NCBI RefSeq assembly: GCF_963678635.1
Contig: NC_087070.1
Location: 28,930,048 to 28,994,047 of the forward strand
Length of the DNA stretch: 64,000 nucleotides
From: Symsagittifera roscoffensis
Lineage: Eukaryota > Xenacoelomorpha > Acoela > Convolutidae
Direction of reading: 5' to 3'
This document shows, in pieces, positions 22,000-33,033 of the stretch (positions within the stretch are counted from its first letter, which is position 1; the number at the start of each line of letters is the position of its first letter). The notes under the pieces are model-generated. The model was given only the letters and a program-made list of their open reading frames with translations. It searched no databases and was not told the DNA's origin. Position numbers and translations under genes: made by a program.

Positions 22000-22580
22000 A
22001 TAACAGTGTAGGAGGTCTACGTTCATCTTCTGCTCCCGGTTCCGCCAGAAAATATTGTTTAACACAGGTTTACGTTTTGCTCCAGGTCAAATCATAAAAC
22101 CTCATTTCTCTCGTTTTTTGACGTACAAGACATTCCAGCAACACGCATCACAGCTGTGGTGACAGCGTTTCTATGAGTCAAAAAGAAGTCCTACAGACAC
22201 TCGGTCCTAATTCTAACTTGAAGGATTGGTAGGTTATTGCAATCCTTGGCTCATGACGCTTTGCGCGTTCAAATTTTCACGTCGTCATAACTGCACGGAA
22301 CCAAGGCATCAATCTTTGTCTTGCTCATTTTCTTTCAATCACTTTTGGTATTCTTAGTGTTTGGTGCAAGTGGTCATGAATGAATCAAACTTTCTACTGA
22401 GACTCACTTTGCCCAATTGCTCGGCGGTCGTAATTGCCATTACGTGGTCGTTCGTCCCAACATTGGCCTCCAGGCATCTCACGGCTATCATAGCGCTGAT
22501 CACTAGTATCGATACGGACTGGGTCAGGAAGCCCGGTGGATAACATTTTCCGAGTTCCAGAAAAATACTAAGATTGCTCG
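22000..22580. other. No gene recognised
   Basis: A mixed-composition stretch. A 60-codon plus-strand frame (22361-22543) shows no domain. I cannot assign it. Confidence 0.25.
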
Positions 22581-22581
22581 C

Positions 22582-23694
22582 TCAGGGGTACCAGAACGTC
22601 TGCGCCAGGCAGTGACAAGGGGTACTACCCATCATGATTCTCAAAATGTTTCTCCAGGTCCGGTATCCTAAGGCCTCTAGCAACGGTTCAACCATGATCA
22701 CTTGATGCGTTTTGTCCCTTTCGTCGATTGTTGGGAAATCGGTCGCCAATTCTGCCCTCACCTTCTTCTTCTGGAAGTCACTTAAGTTTTCTTCACTCAT
22801 CTTCCTGAATTCCTGAACTTTTCTCTCACTTTGTCTCTCAATTCGTCTCTAGCTATTTCTGGAATCGCCCGAAAATTCTTCGTTAATACTTCATATGATC
22901 TCTCAGACATCTTGGCCAGTCGCATCCAATTAATCACTGAAATGAGTTGAACGATCAGCCTGCACTGCGTTCTTGCGTCAACTACCACCATGTGCGTGGG
23001 ATACTTGCTGTTAGAGTATGGTGCAGAATTGGATCTAACCAAATACTTTGAGCCAGTGGACTTGTGATATCCTTCGTATTCTTTCAGGTCCGTTTCATTT
23101 TCAAGAGCTTCTCGCCAGCCCCATGTCTTCTGTTCCATCTGGGCTATCAAGTTCAGCTTAGTCGCTCCGTGGCAATCTGCAATTAATTTTTTTCACTCAA
23201 ATCGGAAATGCTCAACCTCCCATATAACTTTGCTAATTGGCAATGCTGTTCTTTCAAGATTTATAAGCAGTGGCTAGTCCCACAACATGCCCTTCCAGTC
23301 CACAAGTGGTGGCCTGGCTTTTCTTCGTCAAATAACTTGGAAAATTTCCATCAGATGGCTCCGTGGGTGGCATTTTTTTGCTACTTTCAAAGATAACAAG
23401 TGATGGATTACGGCTATATTGTGAAAGCTCTCATCGTCATCAGGTTCCAGTTCGATGTCTGCATTGACGTCCGATATTAGACCTGCCTTCAGATTTAGGC
23501 ACCAAGAAAGTTTCATGAGCTGCCACATCGTCCTTAAGCTGGTTTTTAATTAACCATCCCACGAACCACACACGAAATTCAGTTATGTTTTTGATTTTAG
23601 AACCGAAGTTTAGACCATTCGTTCCTTCAATATTACGCCTAAATGCAGTTGTTCTGAGGTTATCAACCTCATTTCTCCCACTTGCTATACCCAC
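22582..23694 (-). pseudogene. Unidentified degenerate coding region (possible retroelement ORF)
   Basis: Three consecutive minus-strand frames read as one protein-like sequence in the order 23694-23440, 23150-22797 and 22800-22582. Features include RRNIEGTNGLNFGSKIKNI, KYPTHMVVVDARTQCRLIVQ, SYEVLTKNFRAIPEIARDEL and FQKKKVRAELATDFPTIDER. The composition is higher in GC and charged residues than the surroundings, as expected of former coding DNA. I recognise no domain and cannot say whether it is a gag-like protein, another transposon protein or a host pseudogene. Confidence 0.35.
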
Positions 23695-23814
23695 AAGTCT
23701 TCCAAGTCAAAGTATGCGTCCCTAGCATCCTCATCGACAAAAGGGTTATTAGACTTGAAAACGCACAAAATCGCTGTCAAACATCTTCCAATATGTTATC
23801 ATCAGAGAAACCAA

Positions 23815-26800
23815 AACATCAAATAACTAATTTCTTTCTCTTATTTTTATGGGGAAGAAGTTTGGACGCAGTTATGTGCGTTTTAGGGCTTGAAGGACAC
23901 ATATAGTCCGTCCGAATGTCTTCTCTCATCTTGTATTGTGAAAACAAGTCAATTTATCAATCAAATGACTATTTTAACAAATTATATGGAAGCACAGGTT
24001 TGGACGCAGATTTGTTAATTTTAGGCCCTTAAACATCCAAGTTAGCTAAGTGAACATCTCCTCCGTTATAATAAATAGAAAAACCACAATATCACATAGT
24101 TGATTCTTTTTTTTTTGGGCGAAGACGTTTTGACAGCGGATATGTCAGTTTCAGCCCTGACACGCATATATCTGCTGTCCAAATGTCTTTCCAATCAAGT
24201 TTAGCAGAAAAAAAATCAGTGTATCAACTGAATGTCAGTTTTTTTTATTATAATGGGGAAAGAGGTTTGGACGCAGATATGTGGACTTCAGGTCCTTTCC
24301 GAACATCATGTATTTCTAGAAAATAAAAAAATCAAGTAATTAATTTTTTTACTTGGTTTTCTGAAGAAGAGTTTGGACGCATAAAATTTGTTTTGAGAAC
24401 TGAACGGCCAATATGTGCTGTCTAATGCTGTCTAAATATCTTTCCTCATCGTATTTTGCAAACAAAATTGTTTATCAAAAATTTGAACGCATTTACGTGT
24501 CCTTCAGTCCCTGAAACGCTTATATCTGCTGTCCAAGTGTCTTTCTAAATTTTATGGGAGAAGAGGTTTGGACGCACAGGGTTTGTATTAGGAACTGATT
24601 GGCCAATATGTGTTGTCCAAATGTCTTTCCCTAATAATTAAATCAAAACGAATCAATTTATCAACTAAAGGGTTTTCTCCTCAAATATAATGGCAGAAGA
24701 GGTTTGGGCGAGGAAATGTTAGGTTTACGCCCTGAAAATTTTAAGTTAGCTGACGAAAGTCTCCTCCGTTATGTTAAAGAGAAAAATAAATACTCAAATA
24801 ATTTATGTTTTTTTTTGTTTTAAGGGCGTGAAAGACATACAGTCTGTCCAAATGTCTTCTCCCATCATAAATTGTGAAAAAAAATCAATTTACCAATCAA
24901 AGAATTTTTTTGTCAAAAAAAAACGGAGGAAGGGATTGGACGCAGATATGTGAGTTTTAGGCCCTGAAACCTACAAGTTAGCCAAGTAAACATCTCCTCC
25001 GTTGTGTTAAAGAGAAAAACAAAAAAACTCATATAACTATTTTTATTTGCTTTTTTGGGAACAAGTTTCGATAACGGATATGTCGGTTTTAGCCCAACTG
25101 ATTGATGTTTTCTTTTAATATAATGTAAACATTTCCTCCCTTGTGTTAAAGAGAAAAACAAAAAAACTCATATAACTATTTTTTTTTGCTTTTTTGGGAA
25201 CAAGTTTCGATAACGGATATGTCGGTTTTAGCCCAACTGAATGATGTTTTCTTTTAATATAATGTAAAAAGTGGTTTGAACGCAGATATATGCGTTTCAG
25301 GTCCTTTCCAAACAACATGTGTTTTTAGAAAAATCAAAAAATCACTTAATTGACTTCTTTTGCTAAATTTTATGGCAGAAGAGGTTTGGACGGACATATA
25401 TTTTTTGGGAACTGATTGGCCAGTTTGTGCTGCCTAAGTATATTTTTTCATCAAGTTTCGCGAACAGAATTATTTATTAATAAACCTAGAAATTGTTTTT
25501 TTGCTGCTTCTTATAGTGGATGATGTTTGGACGCAGATATCTACGTTTCAGACCCTAAAACGACAGAATTTGCTGACCAAACGTCTTCTCCGTCATGTTG
25601 AGTTGGACAATCAAAAAATCAAAAATTTGATTTCCTCTGTGGAATAAGATTAGGGATGATTTTTGGTCGCACATATGTGCGTTTTAAGGCCTGAAAGGCA
25701 CATATCTGCTGTCCATAAGTTTTCTCCATCATAATGAGAAAAACAATCAATTTAACAACAAATCGTTTTTTTTTGCTCAATATGATGATGTAGGAAGTTT
25801 AAACAGGAGATATGTAGTCTTCAGTGCCTGAAGGCACAAAATGGCAGTCCAATTGTCCTTCTCCATTATATTCAGGAAGGAAAATCAATTTATCAACAAA
25901 TCGTAAATTTTTTTGCTGAATATGTTTGTTAAAGATGTTTGGACCTCGAATTTGCAGTTTTCAGGGCCTGATGATCTATTGGTTTCAGGGACCGAAACGG
26001 ACATATCTAGTGGCCAACTGTCTTGTCCCATCATATATTGCAAAGAATGAGTTATTTGAAAGGTTTTTTGTCTAAAACTGTGATAAAATAGGACGTTTTT
26101 ACTACAGATATATGGGTTTCGGGAACCAGAAGGCACTGTCCAAATAAATGTCTTGCCCTATAATTTTTAGTGAAAAAAATCAACTTATTATTTATCTGAT
26201 TTTTTTTTGCTAAATTTGCTGATATGCAAGTTTCAGGCCATGAAACGCATTTATATATTGTCTTAAAGTCTTCTCTCATAGTAATTAGCGGAAAAAAAAA
26301 TCATTTAATTGACAAAATGATCTTTTTGCTAAGTACAACGAGGGGAGACTATAGACAGCGGATTTGTATGTGCGTTTCAGGCCTTGATTGCACAGATGAG
26401 CCGACTAAACATCATCTGCTTTCAAATTTTGCGAAAATCTTTTTATTTGATACATTGATTTTTTGCTAAATATGATGAGTAAAATCGTTCAAAAAGTATA
26501 TATGTGCCTTTCAGGGCCTCGAAGGCTCATATATTCTGTCTAAGTCTCGTTTTCCATCATAATTACTTACCATCATAATTTGTTTGACAAAACAGTCAAA
26601 CTAATAATTAAATGAACTTTTCGTTAAAAAAGATGGTTGTAGAAATTCGGACGCATATTTGTAGTTGCAGGCCCTGAAACGAGTGTAAACACTTTCCCAT
26701 TATCTTTTCTTTAATTTTCTCTAAAAAAGAAACACAAAAAATTGATAATCGATTTTTTGCTGAAAATGATGAATAAAGACGTTTGAGCAGCAGATATGTG

Positions 26801-28045
26801 CGTTTTAGTCCCTGAAACGCACATAGTTGCTGTCTAAATCTTTTCTGCTACAAACTTTAGCGAAAAATTACTATAGAGGATATATTTAATTTTTGATAAA
26901 AATGATGAGGGAAGACGTTTTTAGCCCCGAAACAATCTTTATGCTGTCTAAACATCTTCAACCATCCTGTTTAGCAAAAAAACTATCAACTAACGAATTT
27001 TTTGTTCAAAAAAGATGGGAGAGTATTGGCCGCAGATAAGTAGTTGCACGTGCTGAAACGCAGATATCTGTTTTCTAAACACCTGCCGTATCCTTTTCAG
27101 CGGAAAAAAAAACAAAAAAATATCAATTAATCGATTTTTTGCGAGATGACGTTTAAACAGCAGATATTTGCGTTTCAGGCCTTGAAACGCTCATGTGTTC
27201 TGTGTAAACGTCTTTCACTATAAACTTTAGCGAAAAACTACTCTGGGTGTCATTTGACTTTTTGCTAAAAGAGTACGTTTGGAAAGCATATATGTGCGTT
27301 CCATGGTCTCAAAGAGTCTAAGCGTTTCAGGCCCTGAAACGCACTTATGTTATGTCTAAATATCTTCCACTATAAACTTTAGCGAAAAATTACTCTGGGT
27401 GTCATATGATTTTTTGCTAAAAGAGTACGTTTGGAAAGCATATATTTGCGTTTCATGGTCTCAAAGGGTCTATGCGTCGCTTTTCATCATATTTAGTGAA
27501 AAATCAATAAGTCATTAAAGCGAGTTTTTCGCTAAACCTGATGGTGAAAAAAGTTGCGACACATACAAAGGCGTTTTAAACCCTGAAACGCTTATATCTG
27601 ATTTCCCAACGTCGTTTTTTTATCATATCAAGAAACAAAGTCAATTTATCAAGTATTTGATTTTTTTCCTAATGAGACAGTCGTTTAAAAAACAGCAGAT
27701 ATGTGAATTTCAGTCCCTGAAACAAACATTGATGCTATCTAAACGTCTTCACCAATCATGTTTAGCAAAAAAAAATCAACTAATAACTAGATGGTTTCTT
27801 CGCTGAAAAAATGGGAGACGACGTTTGGCCGCAGATATGTAGTTTCAGGTCCCGAAACGAACATGTCTGCTTTCCAAACGTCTTCTTCATTATTGCTAGC
27901 AGAAAAAAAAATACGATTAACAAATCAATTTTTTGCTGAATATGAGGAGTGAAGGCATTTGGATAGCAAATACTTGCATTTCAGGACCGAAAACTGACAT
28001 AAATGCTTTCTAAACGTCTTCCTCTTTAAAGTATAGCAAAATCTC
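23815..28045. repeat. Palindromic tandem array, about 139-bp period
   Basis: About 30 diverged units, read from repeats of TTTGGACGCAGATATGTG, TTTCAGGCCCTGAAACG and TTTTTTGCTAAATATGATG. Each unit has two dyad axes. One is centred on CAGGCCCTG, with arms up to AAGACGTTTGG/CCAAACGTCTT; the other lies between TTTAGCGAAAAAATC and GATTTTTTGCTAAA. Two adjacent units at 25002-25140 and 25141-25279 are nearly identical and give the 139-bp period. No gene lies in the array; frames inside it are chance. Confidence 0.85.
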
Positions 28046-28139
28046 AGAACTTTTCGAATGATCCTCTTTCGTTTTCCAGTCCGATGGCAACTAGGAGGAT
28101 TTATCACCGACGTTAGCAATTCCTCCGACGATTCAACCA

Positions 28140-29580
28140 ATAGCGGTTTCGGTTAAGACCAGGAGTCCCTTGAGGACGTCGCGAGTACCCATGATCCGCG
28201 AGAAGACACTCTAGCTAAGCAGAAGTTCGATTTCCAATGGTTAACTAAACTGAGGGTTTGCCAAGTCGAAGTTTCGCAATGATGCACAAGGGGCGCTGAA
28301 AATTTTAGTCACTGGATTCAAACTGGTTGTGATGCTGACCAGAACTAAACATTTGACTTCTAGTCTGACATCGAGTGGGAGAAGCATGATCATGTTTGGC
28401 TCACCATCTTCATGGGTGACTTCTAACTCGTTCCCAGGACTCGGTTGCTTGAATTTCGTGTTGGCGTCTGCAAACGTCTGGATGCACTCACTGTAATGGC
28501 GTCGACTCTGGTACAAGAGTCAACTAAAGCTCGTAGTTTGACCTTTCGACCGGCTCGTGTTAGAGCCTCGTGCAGTTGGCAGAAGTGATCTCTGATTCCT
28601 GAGGTGAGTCAAGCAAAGTCTGGGTGGAACACTTCAAAACTGGGATCCCCTGGCTAGCGTGAAGCATTGTTGGTTGATTTCCCTGGCGCTCCTTTCATCT
28701 GGACACTTGAGGACAGTCTGCTGCTCCATGACTATTATATAGGCAGTTGAAACAAAGCCGGAGTTTTTTTGACCATTTCACTCCTTTCTGGCGCATGTGC
28801 AACTCGAAACTTCTGACAATTGTAGACGTGTTGATACTCCTGGCATGCTTCGACGATGGACTTCGTAAGTTGTGGTGGACTTCGTCTTTTGTCAGCAAGA
28901 AGGAGTTCTTTGACTTCTCGTTGAGGTCTGGACACAGTGCGCGCGATGTTCTCCAAAGATCTAATCCGATTATCCTGAATTTTGAGCAAACTCTGGAATG
29001 AGACATACTGACCCTGAATTATGAAGCTCCCACGTCCTCTGTGACTCTGGATCTATCTCTGATGACGGGAGATTGTGCCACACATTGTTTTCAACATTCA
29101 AACCCATGGCTAACATCGATTGGTTGAACTCATTGAACGTGGAATGCAGAAGTTTAAGTTGTATGACATTCTCCTCCATCACAATCCGAAAATTCTCCTT
29201 AGTGGTGGGGAGATTTCGGATGTGTTGCTCTGCAGACCCCTTCTCGCATCTCTTGAGGTACAAGAACTGCTGGACATTGGACAGCTTCGCGTTGTTGTAG
29301 ACGGCTGTCTCAAATTGGTCGTTTAATGACAACCATAGCTCGTAGCTCCCGTCGAATTCAGGTAGTGGGATTGACGGTAATTTATTGACAACACTCAAGG
29401 CTTGGCTAGTGCTTTCTGGAAAGGATGCCGTAATTCGATTACGACCTAGGGCAGTGGGATTTGCATTGCTTGCCGCGAGTTTTCTTGTCGTCCTGGATGA
29501 CAGTTCGGTCTTGTGTCAAGTTTTATCTCCAGCTCCTCGCCTTCTAAAGCTCATATGTAGAAGTCACTGGTCAAACTAAA
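28140..29580 (-). pseudogene. BEL/Pao-type gag with zinc knuckle and protease remnant
   Basis: Gag packages the RNA of the retroelement. Minus strand: LPSIPLPEFDGSYELWLSLN and NAKLSNVQQFLYLK (about 29370-29250) are the characteristic BEL/Pao gag start. Next come HNSGSVCLIPEFAQNSG, a zinc knuckle CFNCLYNSHGAADC (CX2CX4HX4C, about 28745), and RALVDSCTRVDAIT at about 28525, where the retropepsin D-S/T-G box would be (here DSC). Stops at about 28970, 28695 and 28550 and frameshifts break it. The pol part is missing: the palindromic array begins just downstream. Confidence 0.75.
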
Positions 29581-30479
29581 GGACATCAAACTCTCGGGAA
29601 TCCTTGAACATCATATATCCGACTCAGCATGATCGATTAGAGCCGTTAGGCCAGCCACTGCTTCAAGCGCCGTTAGGCCAGCCACTGCTGCTTACGAGAC
29701 AAAGGAGCTACTTTGCTGTATGATATTTCTATGATGCTGCAATTACACAAGATTGCTGTGCTCGTCTGAATATTATTTTGATACTGGCTTGTGTCCTGGT
29801 CGGCTATGGACCAAAATGTATCTTCGTGATAGCTTCGATGTGATCAATAGACTGACTGGTCTTAAGATGTATTTAATTTGTTCGAGTAATTTCGATATTT
29901 TTTCGCGGTAAATTTACAAGCGATCAATCATTCAAATCAAGTGTGAACAACAGTCATTTTATGTTTATTCACAGCTTTTATGTTTTAGAGCATAAACAAC
30001 GCTGTTGTCGTTGGCCGGCCAGGAATAGATTATGTTAGCTGTTCTAGAAGGGAAACCACAAGGTAGCAATGCGCTGTGATTCGAAGTTGTTCTTGAAAAA
30101 GCATTTTGCTCCCAAAAGAAGTTTGAAATTTTGCAACTACTATTTTTTGAAAACCATGCTTCTGCTAAACCATAGGTCTGTATGCTAAAAACTGGTGATA
30201 CTCCTGAGCACTACTTGTTAAACCAATCTGTTTGACACTTCCTAAAACAAGATGGTTGATGTCTTGATTTTTTAATTGCTTGGATAATTTCAAGCAGCGT
30301 TACCAAAAAAAGTAATTAAGGGACTCATAAAACAAATTTACCTAATTTGAGAGCACAAGGACCATAAAAAAACAGCCATCTCACGAGTTCGAAAAGAGTA
30401 ATGAACCCAAGGAAACAAAAAAACTGCCTTGTTTTGTTTCGAAAAATATTCATCCTTCACATTTAAAATATACCGTCAG

Positions 30480-30800
30480 AGCTCTTCAAATTTAAGGAGC
30501 ACTTTATGAATGGTGCTTTCTGAAAAAACTCTTTCAAATTGAGAAAACTGGATCAATAGATAGTTTTTCCGCAGTAATCTTAAAAATTAATTCCACTTCC
30601 GAAAACAGAAGTAGTTCACGTTGTTTTGCGCCATTTCCGCGTTCGTATTTGGAGAACGCTATTTACCTAATTTTCAGCAGATGAATTTTCATTGAACTCA
30701 AAAAGTTATTGGAGCATTTTAGAACTTAGTTCTGAAAAAATTCACAAAGGCCTAAATAAGAGTCTTCACTATGTTCTTTACTCTCAATAACTAACATGAA
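30480..30800. repeat. Dispersed repeat R1 (copy 1)
   Basis: Carries GAGAAAACTGGATCAATAG, then TTCCACTTCCGAAAACAGAAG, TTTGCGCCATTTCCGCGTTC and CAGCAGATGAATTTTCATTG. Copies of parts of it lie at 38100-38330, 50240-50470, 52480-52760 and 52880-53060. No termini or coding capacity are visible. Confidence 0.65.
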
Positions 30801-31349
30801 TTGTGAAAAGTGGGTCAAAGAAGTAAGTTTTGCCGTTCCGAGCGTTAAAATAGGTATTTGGAAAAATTTTTACATTTTTTTCGCACTGTTCAACCAAAAA
30901 AAAACTTAAAAAAAAGATAATAACAAGCGATTTAGGAAAGCATCTCAAATTAGTTCATTGAGACTTAAAATAACACAGGCCGCTAGAAGAGCTGATGCAG
31001 ATAAAGCTAGGTCTGAGTATATTTTTTAAACTTTTTTTTTCGTCTGGGAAACATGAAAAATAAAACTCATTTTTTAAACTTTAGAGAGCTTTCTTTTTCT
31101 CCATTAAGTAGATTAAGTTTCTACTTACCGAAATGATTTTGTACATTTACTGAAAAAACAAATTAACCTACCCTGCTAGATTGTACTAGAAAGGACAATT
31201 CAATTTTGGACAAACAATGCCAATTCACAATGGTTGATAAGTGAGTCATCAAGTAAAATTTCACCTACAGACGAGGCTGCACTTGAAAATTGCCATAAAA
31301 ATTGCCTGAATATGCGAAAATGAGCAGTTAGCAGAAGAATTTGACGCCT

Positions 31350-31435
31350 ACTGGATTCGAACCACAGACAGATGGAGTTCTAGTTCAATTGTTTTAATGC
31401 AACATGTTGCCCTACCGTCTTATCAACATCAAAAG
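31350..31435 (-). repeat. tRNA-like / SINE-head sequence
   Basis: The minus strand has a clear B box (GTGGTTCGAATCC, about 31370) with a degenerate A-box region near GGTAGGGCAACATG. No good cloverleaf is seen, so a tRNA pseudogene or SINE head is likelier than a working tRNA. Confidence 0.35.
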
Positions 31436-31529
31436 CCAATAAAGCGAAAAAAATACTTGCTGTTCGAATGCCAAATTATTAGAGCAGTGCACCTGTTTTC
31501 GCGATTAATTAGAAAAATGAACTTTTCGA

Positions 31530-31740
31530 ATCAGGGGCGGATTTAACCCCCTCATGGCGGATTTATCAAGGATTCGACCCCCTGCAGACCCAAAGGGTCC
31601 CCCTTTGGGACTTTTTAATAAATCCATTTTTGGCCGACCGACCCTAAAATTTTTCTAAAGGCGCCTTATGGCGCCAATAAATCCTAATTTTGAGGACGCC
31701 AATATATCCTAATAAACAGAAAATTATCAACAGAAAAGTA
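31530..31740. mobile_element. Copy of the CAGGGGCGGAT / GGCGCC element
   Basis: Starts CAGGGGCGGATTTAACC and contains CCCTAAAATTTTTCTAAAGG and the GGCGCCTTATGGCGCC hairpin. The 3' end is not clear. Confidence 0.55.
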
Positions 31741-33033
31741 AACCCAACTAATAACAGATATCATGTGAGGCGGGGAGGAGGGCAGATCTGACTTCTTAAT
31801 CAATCATCAAGACCCGGAGAAATATCAACTAAATTGTCTTGGACAAATTATACCTTATATTTCTTGTTTCAATTCAAACGTCTAACACAGGGTGGACAGA
31901 TACCACATTACTAGAAGCACAGCAGCCGGTTTTCTCTGAGTCTAACAAGTCCTGTATAACTTCGGCGAAATACACGAACGAAAGACTGTTTCTAAATAAT
32001 TGGATTAATAAACTACAGAAATAATAGCGATAATTTACAGTTGAATCGAATCCATTAAAAATATAGTGACTTGTATGGTGAAAAAAGAAGGAAAGATTTG
32101 AAGAAGACGACAGGTGATAGGAAGACCATGACCGTCATGGACTTCAGGTTAGTCCATGATATGCCAGCTAGTTTCATCAAAAGCAATGAATAATGGAATA
32201 AAGATTGATTTGATCAACACAACACAACACAACACCATCAGTTATTAATGAACCAAAACTAATCATCAAACAAGAATAGCCTGTTGCAGAGTAATTAGCT
32301 CAAAATGTTCCGCCCACAATGATTGAAGTAGTCTTAAATAAACCGATTTTTTTAAAGTTCTGTTGTTTCCAGCATTAGATAAATTGCAGTGGATATAATT
32401 GAGACCTCCATTTTTCTAGAATCCGAATCATGACTAATAGGGCTTTAAAATGATACCACACATGATACTACGAGATGTCTTTGGGCGAAAAAAAAATAAC
32501 CTACTCCATAATTCCCTCCTCCTCTCACTTCGTGAATGGATCGGAACAAAATGGTGAAAAGCAATTAAAAATGTATGTAAATAGTTATTTTTGCTCCAAG
32601 ATGGTTGATTTTAAGGCACGGTGATAGAGTCGCACTTTATAGAAACAAGTGACATTGAATTAATGGATTGAATTCCCAATTGATTATTGTTCATTTAAGA
32701 AAAATACAAAACTACTCTGCGCTGAAAGGTGTTCCAATTAGAAAAATAGGACGTATTCGTCAATCTTTTAAGATGATTATAATATTTGAAATGGTTATCT
32801 CGATGTTGGTAAAAATCAAATAATTTGCATTCATTTCCATTTCATGGCGAAAGTTTTGAAATTTACAGCTAGCTATTCTAAGGGAGTTTCAATTGAAATT
32901 TTATAATAAGTTCTTCTTTTTCACCTGAGGCGTTTTAATGGAGTTTACGAGTCTTAACGGACATGAACTTGACTCTTCCGATCTATTGCTATCAGTCAAT
33001 CAGAAATCTCGATATACAACAGGCAATCACATT

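Larger units (their letters stand above)
29590..33033. other. Intergenic region / 3' flank of the host gene
   Basis: No coding gene seen. It contains a dispersed repeat copy (30480-30800), a tRNA-like segment (31350-31435, minus), a CAGGGGCGGAT element copy (31530-31740), and a short AACAC run near 32217. The last exon of the minus-strand gene ends at 33034, so its 3' UTR lies in the right part. I saw no exact AATAAA on the minus strand close to the stop. Confidence 0.5.

Noticed and set aside
23815-28045. Possible CRISPR-like array
   Set aside because: Units are long and diverged, with no constant repeat and no unique spacers, and the genome is eukaryotic. It is a satellite.
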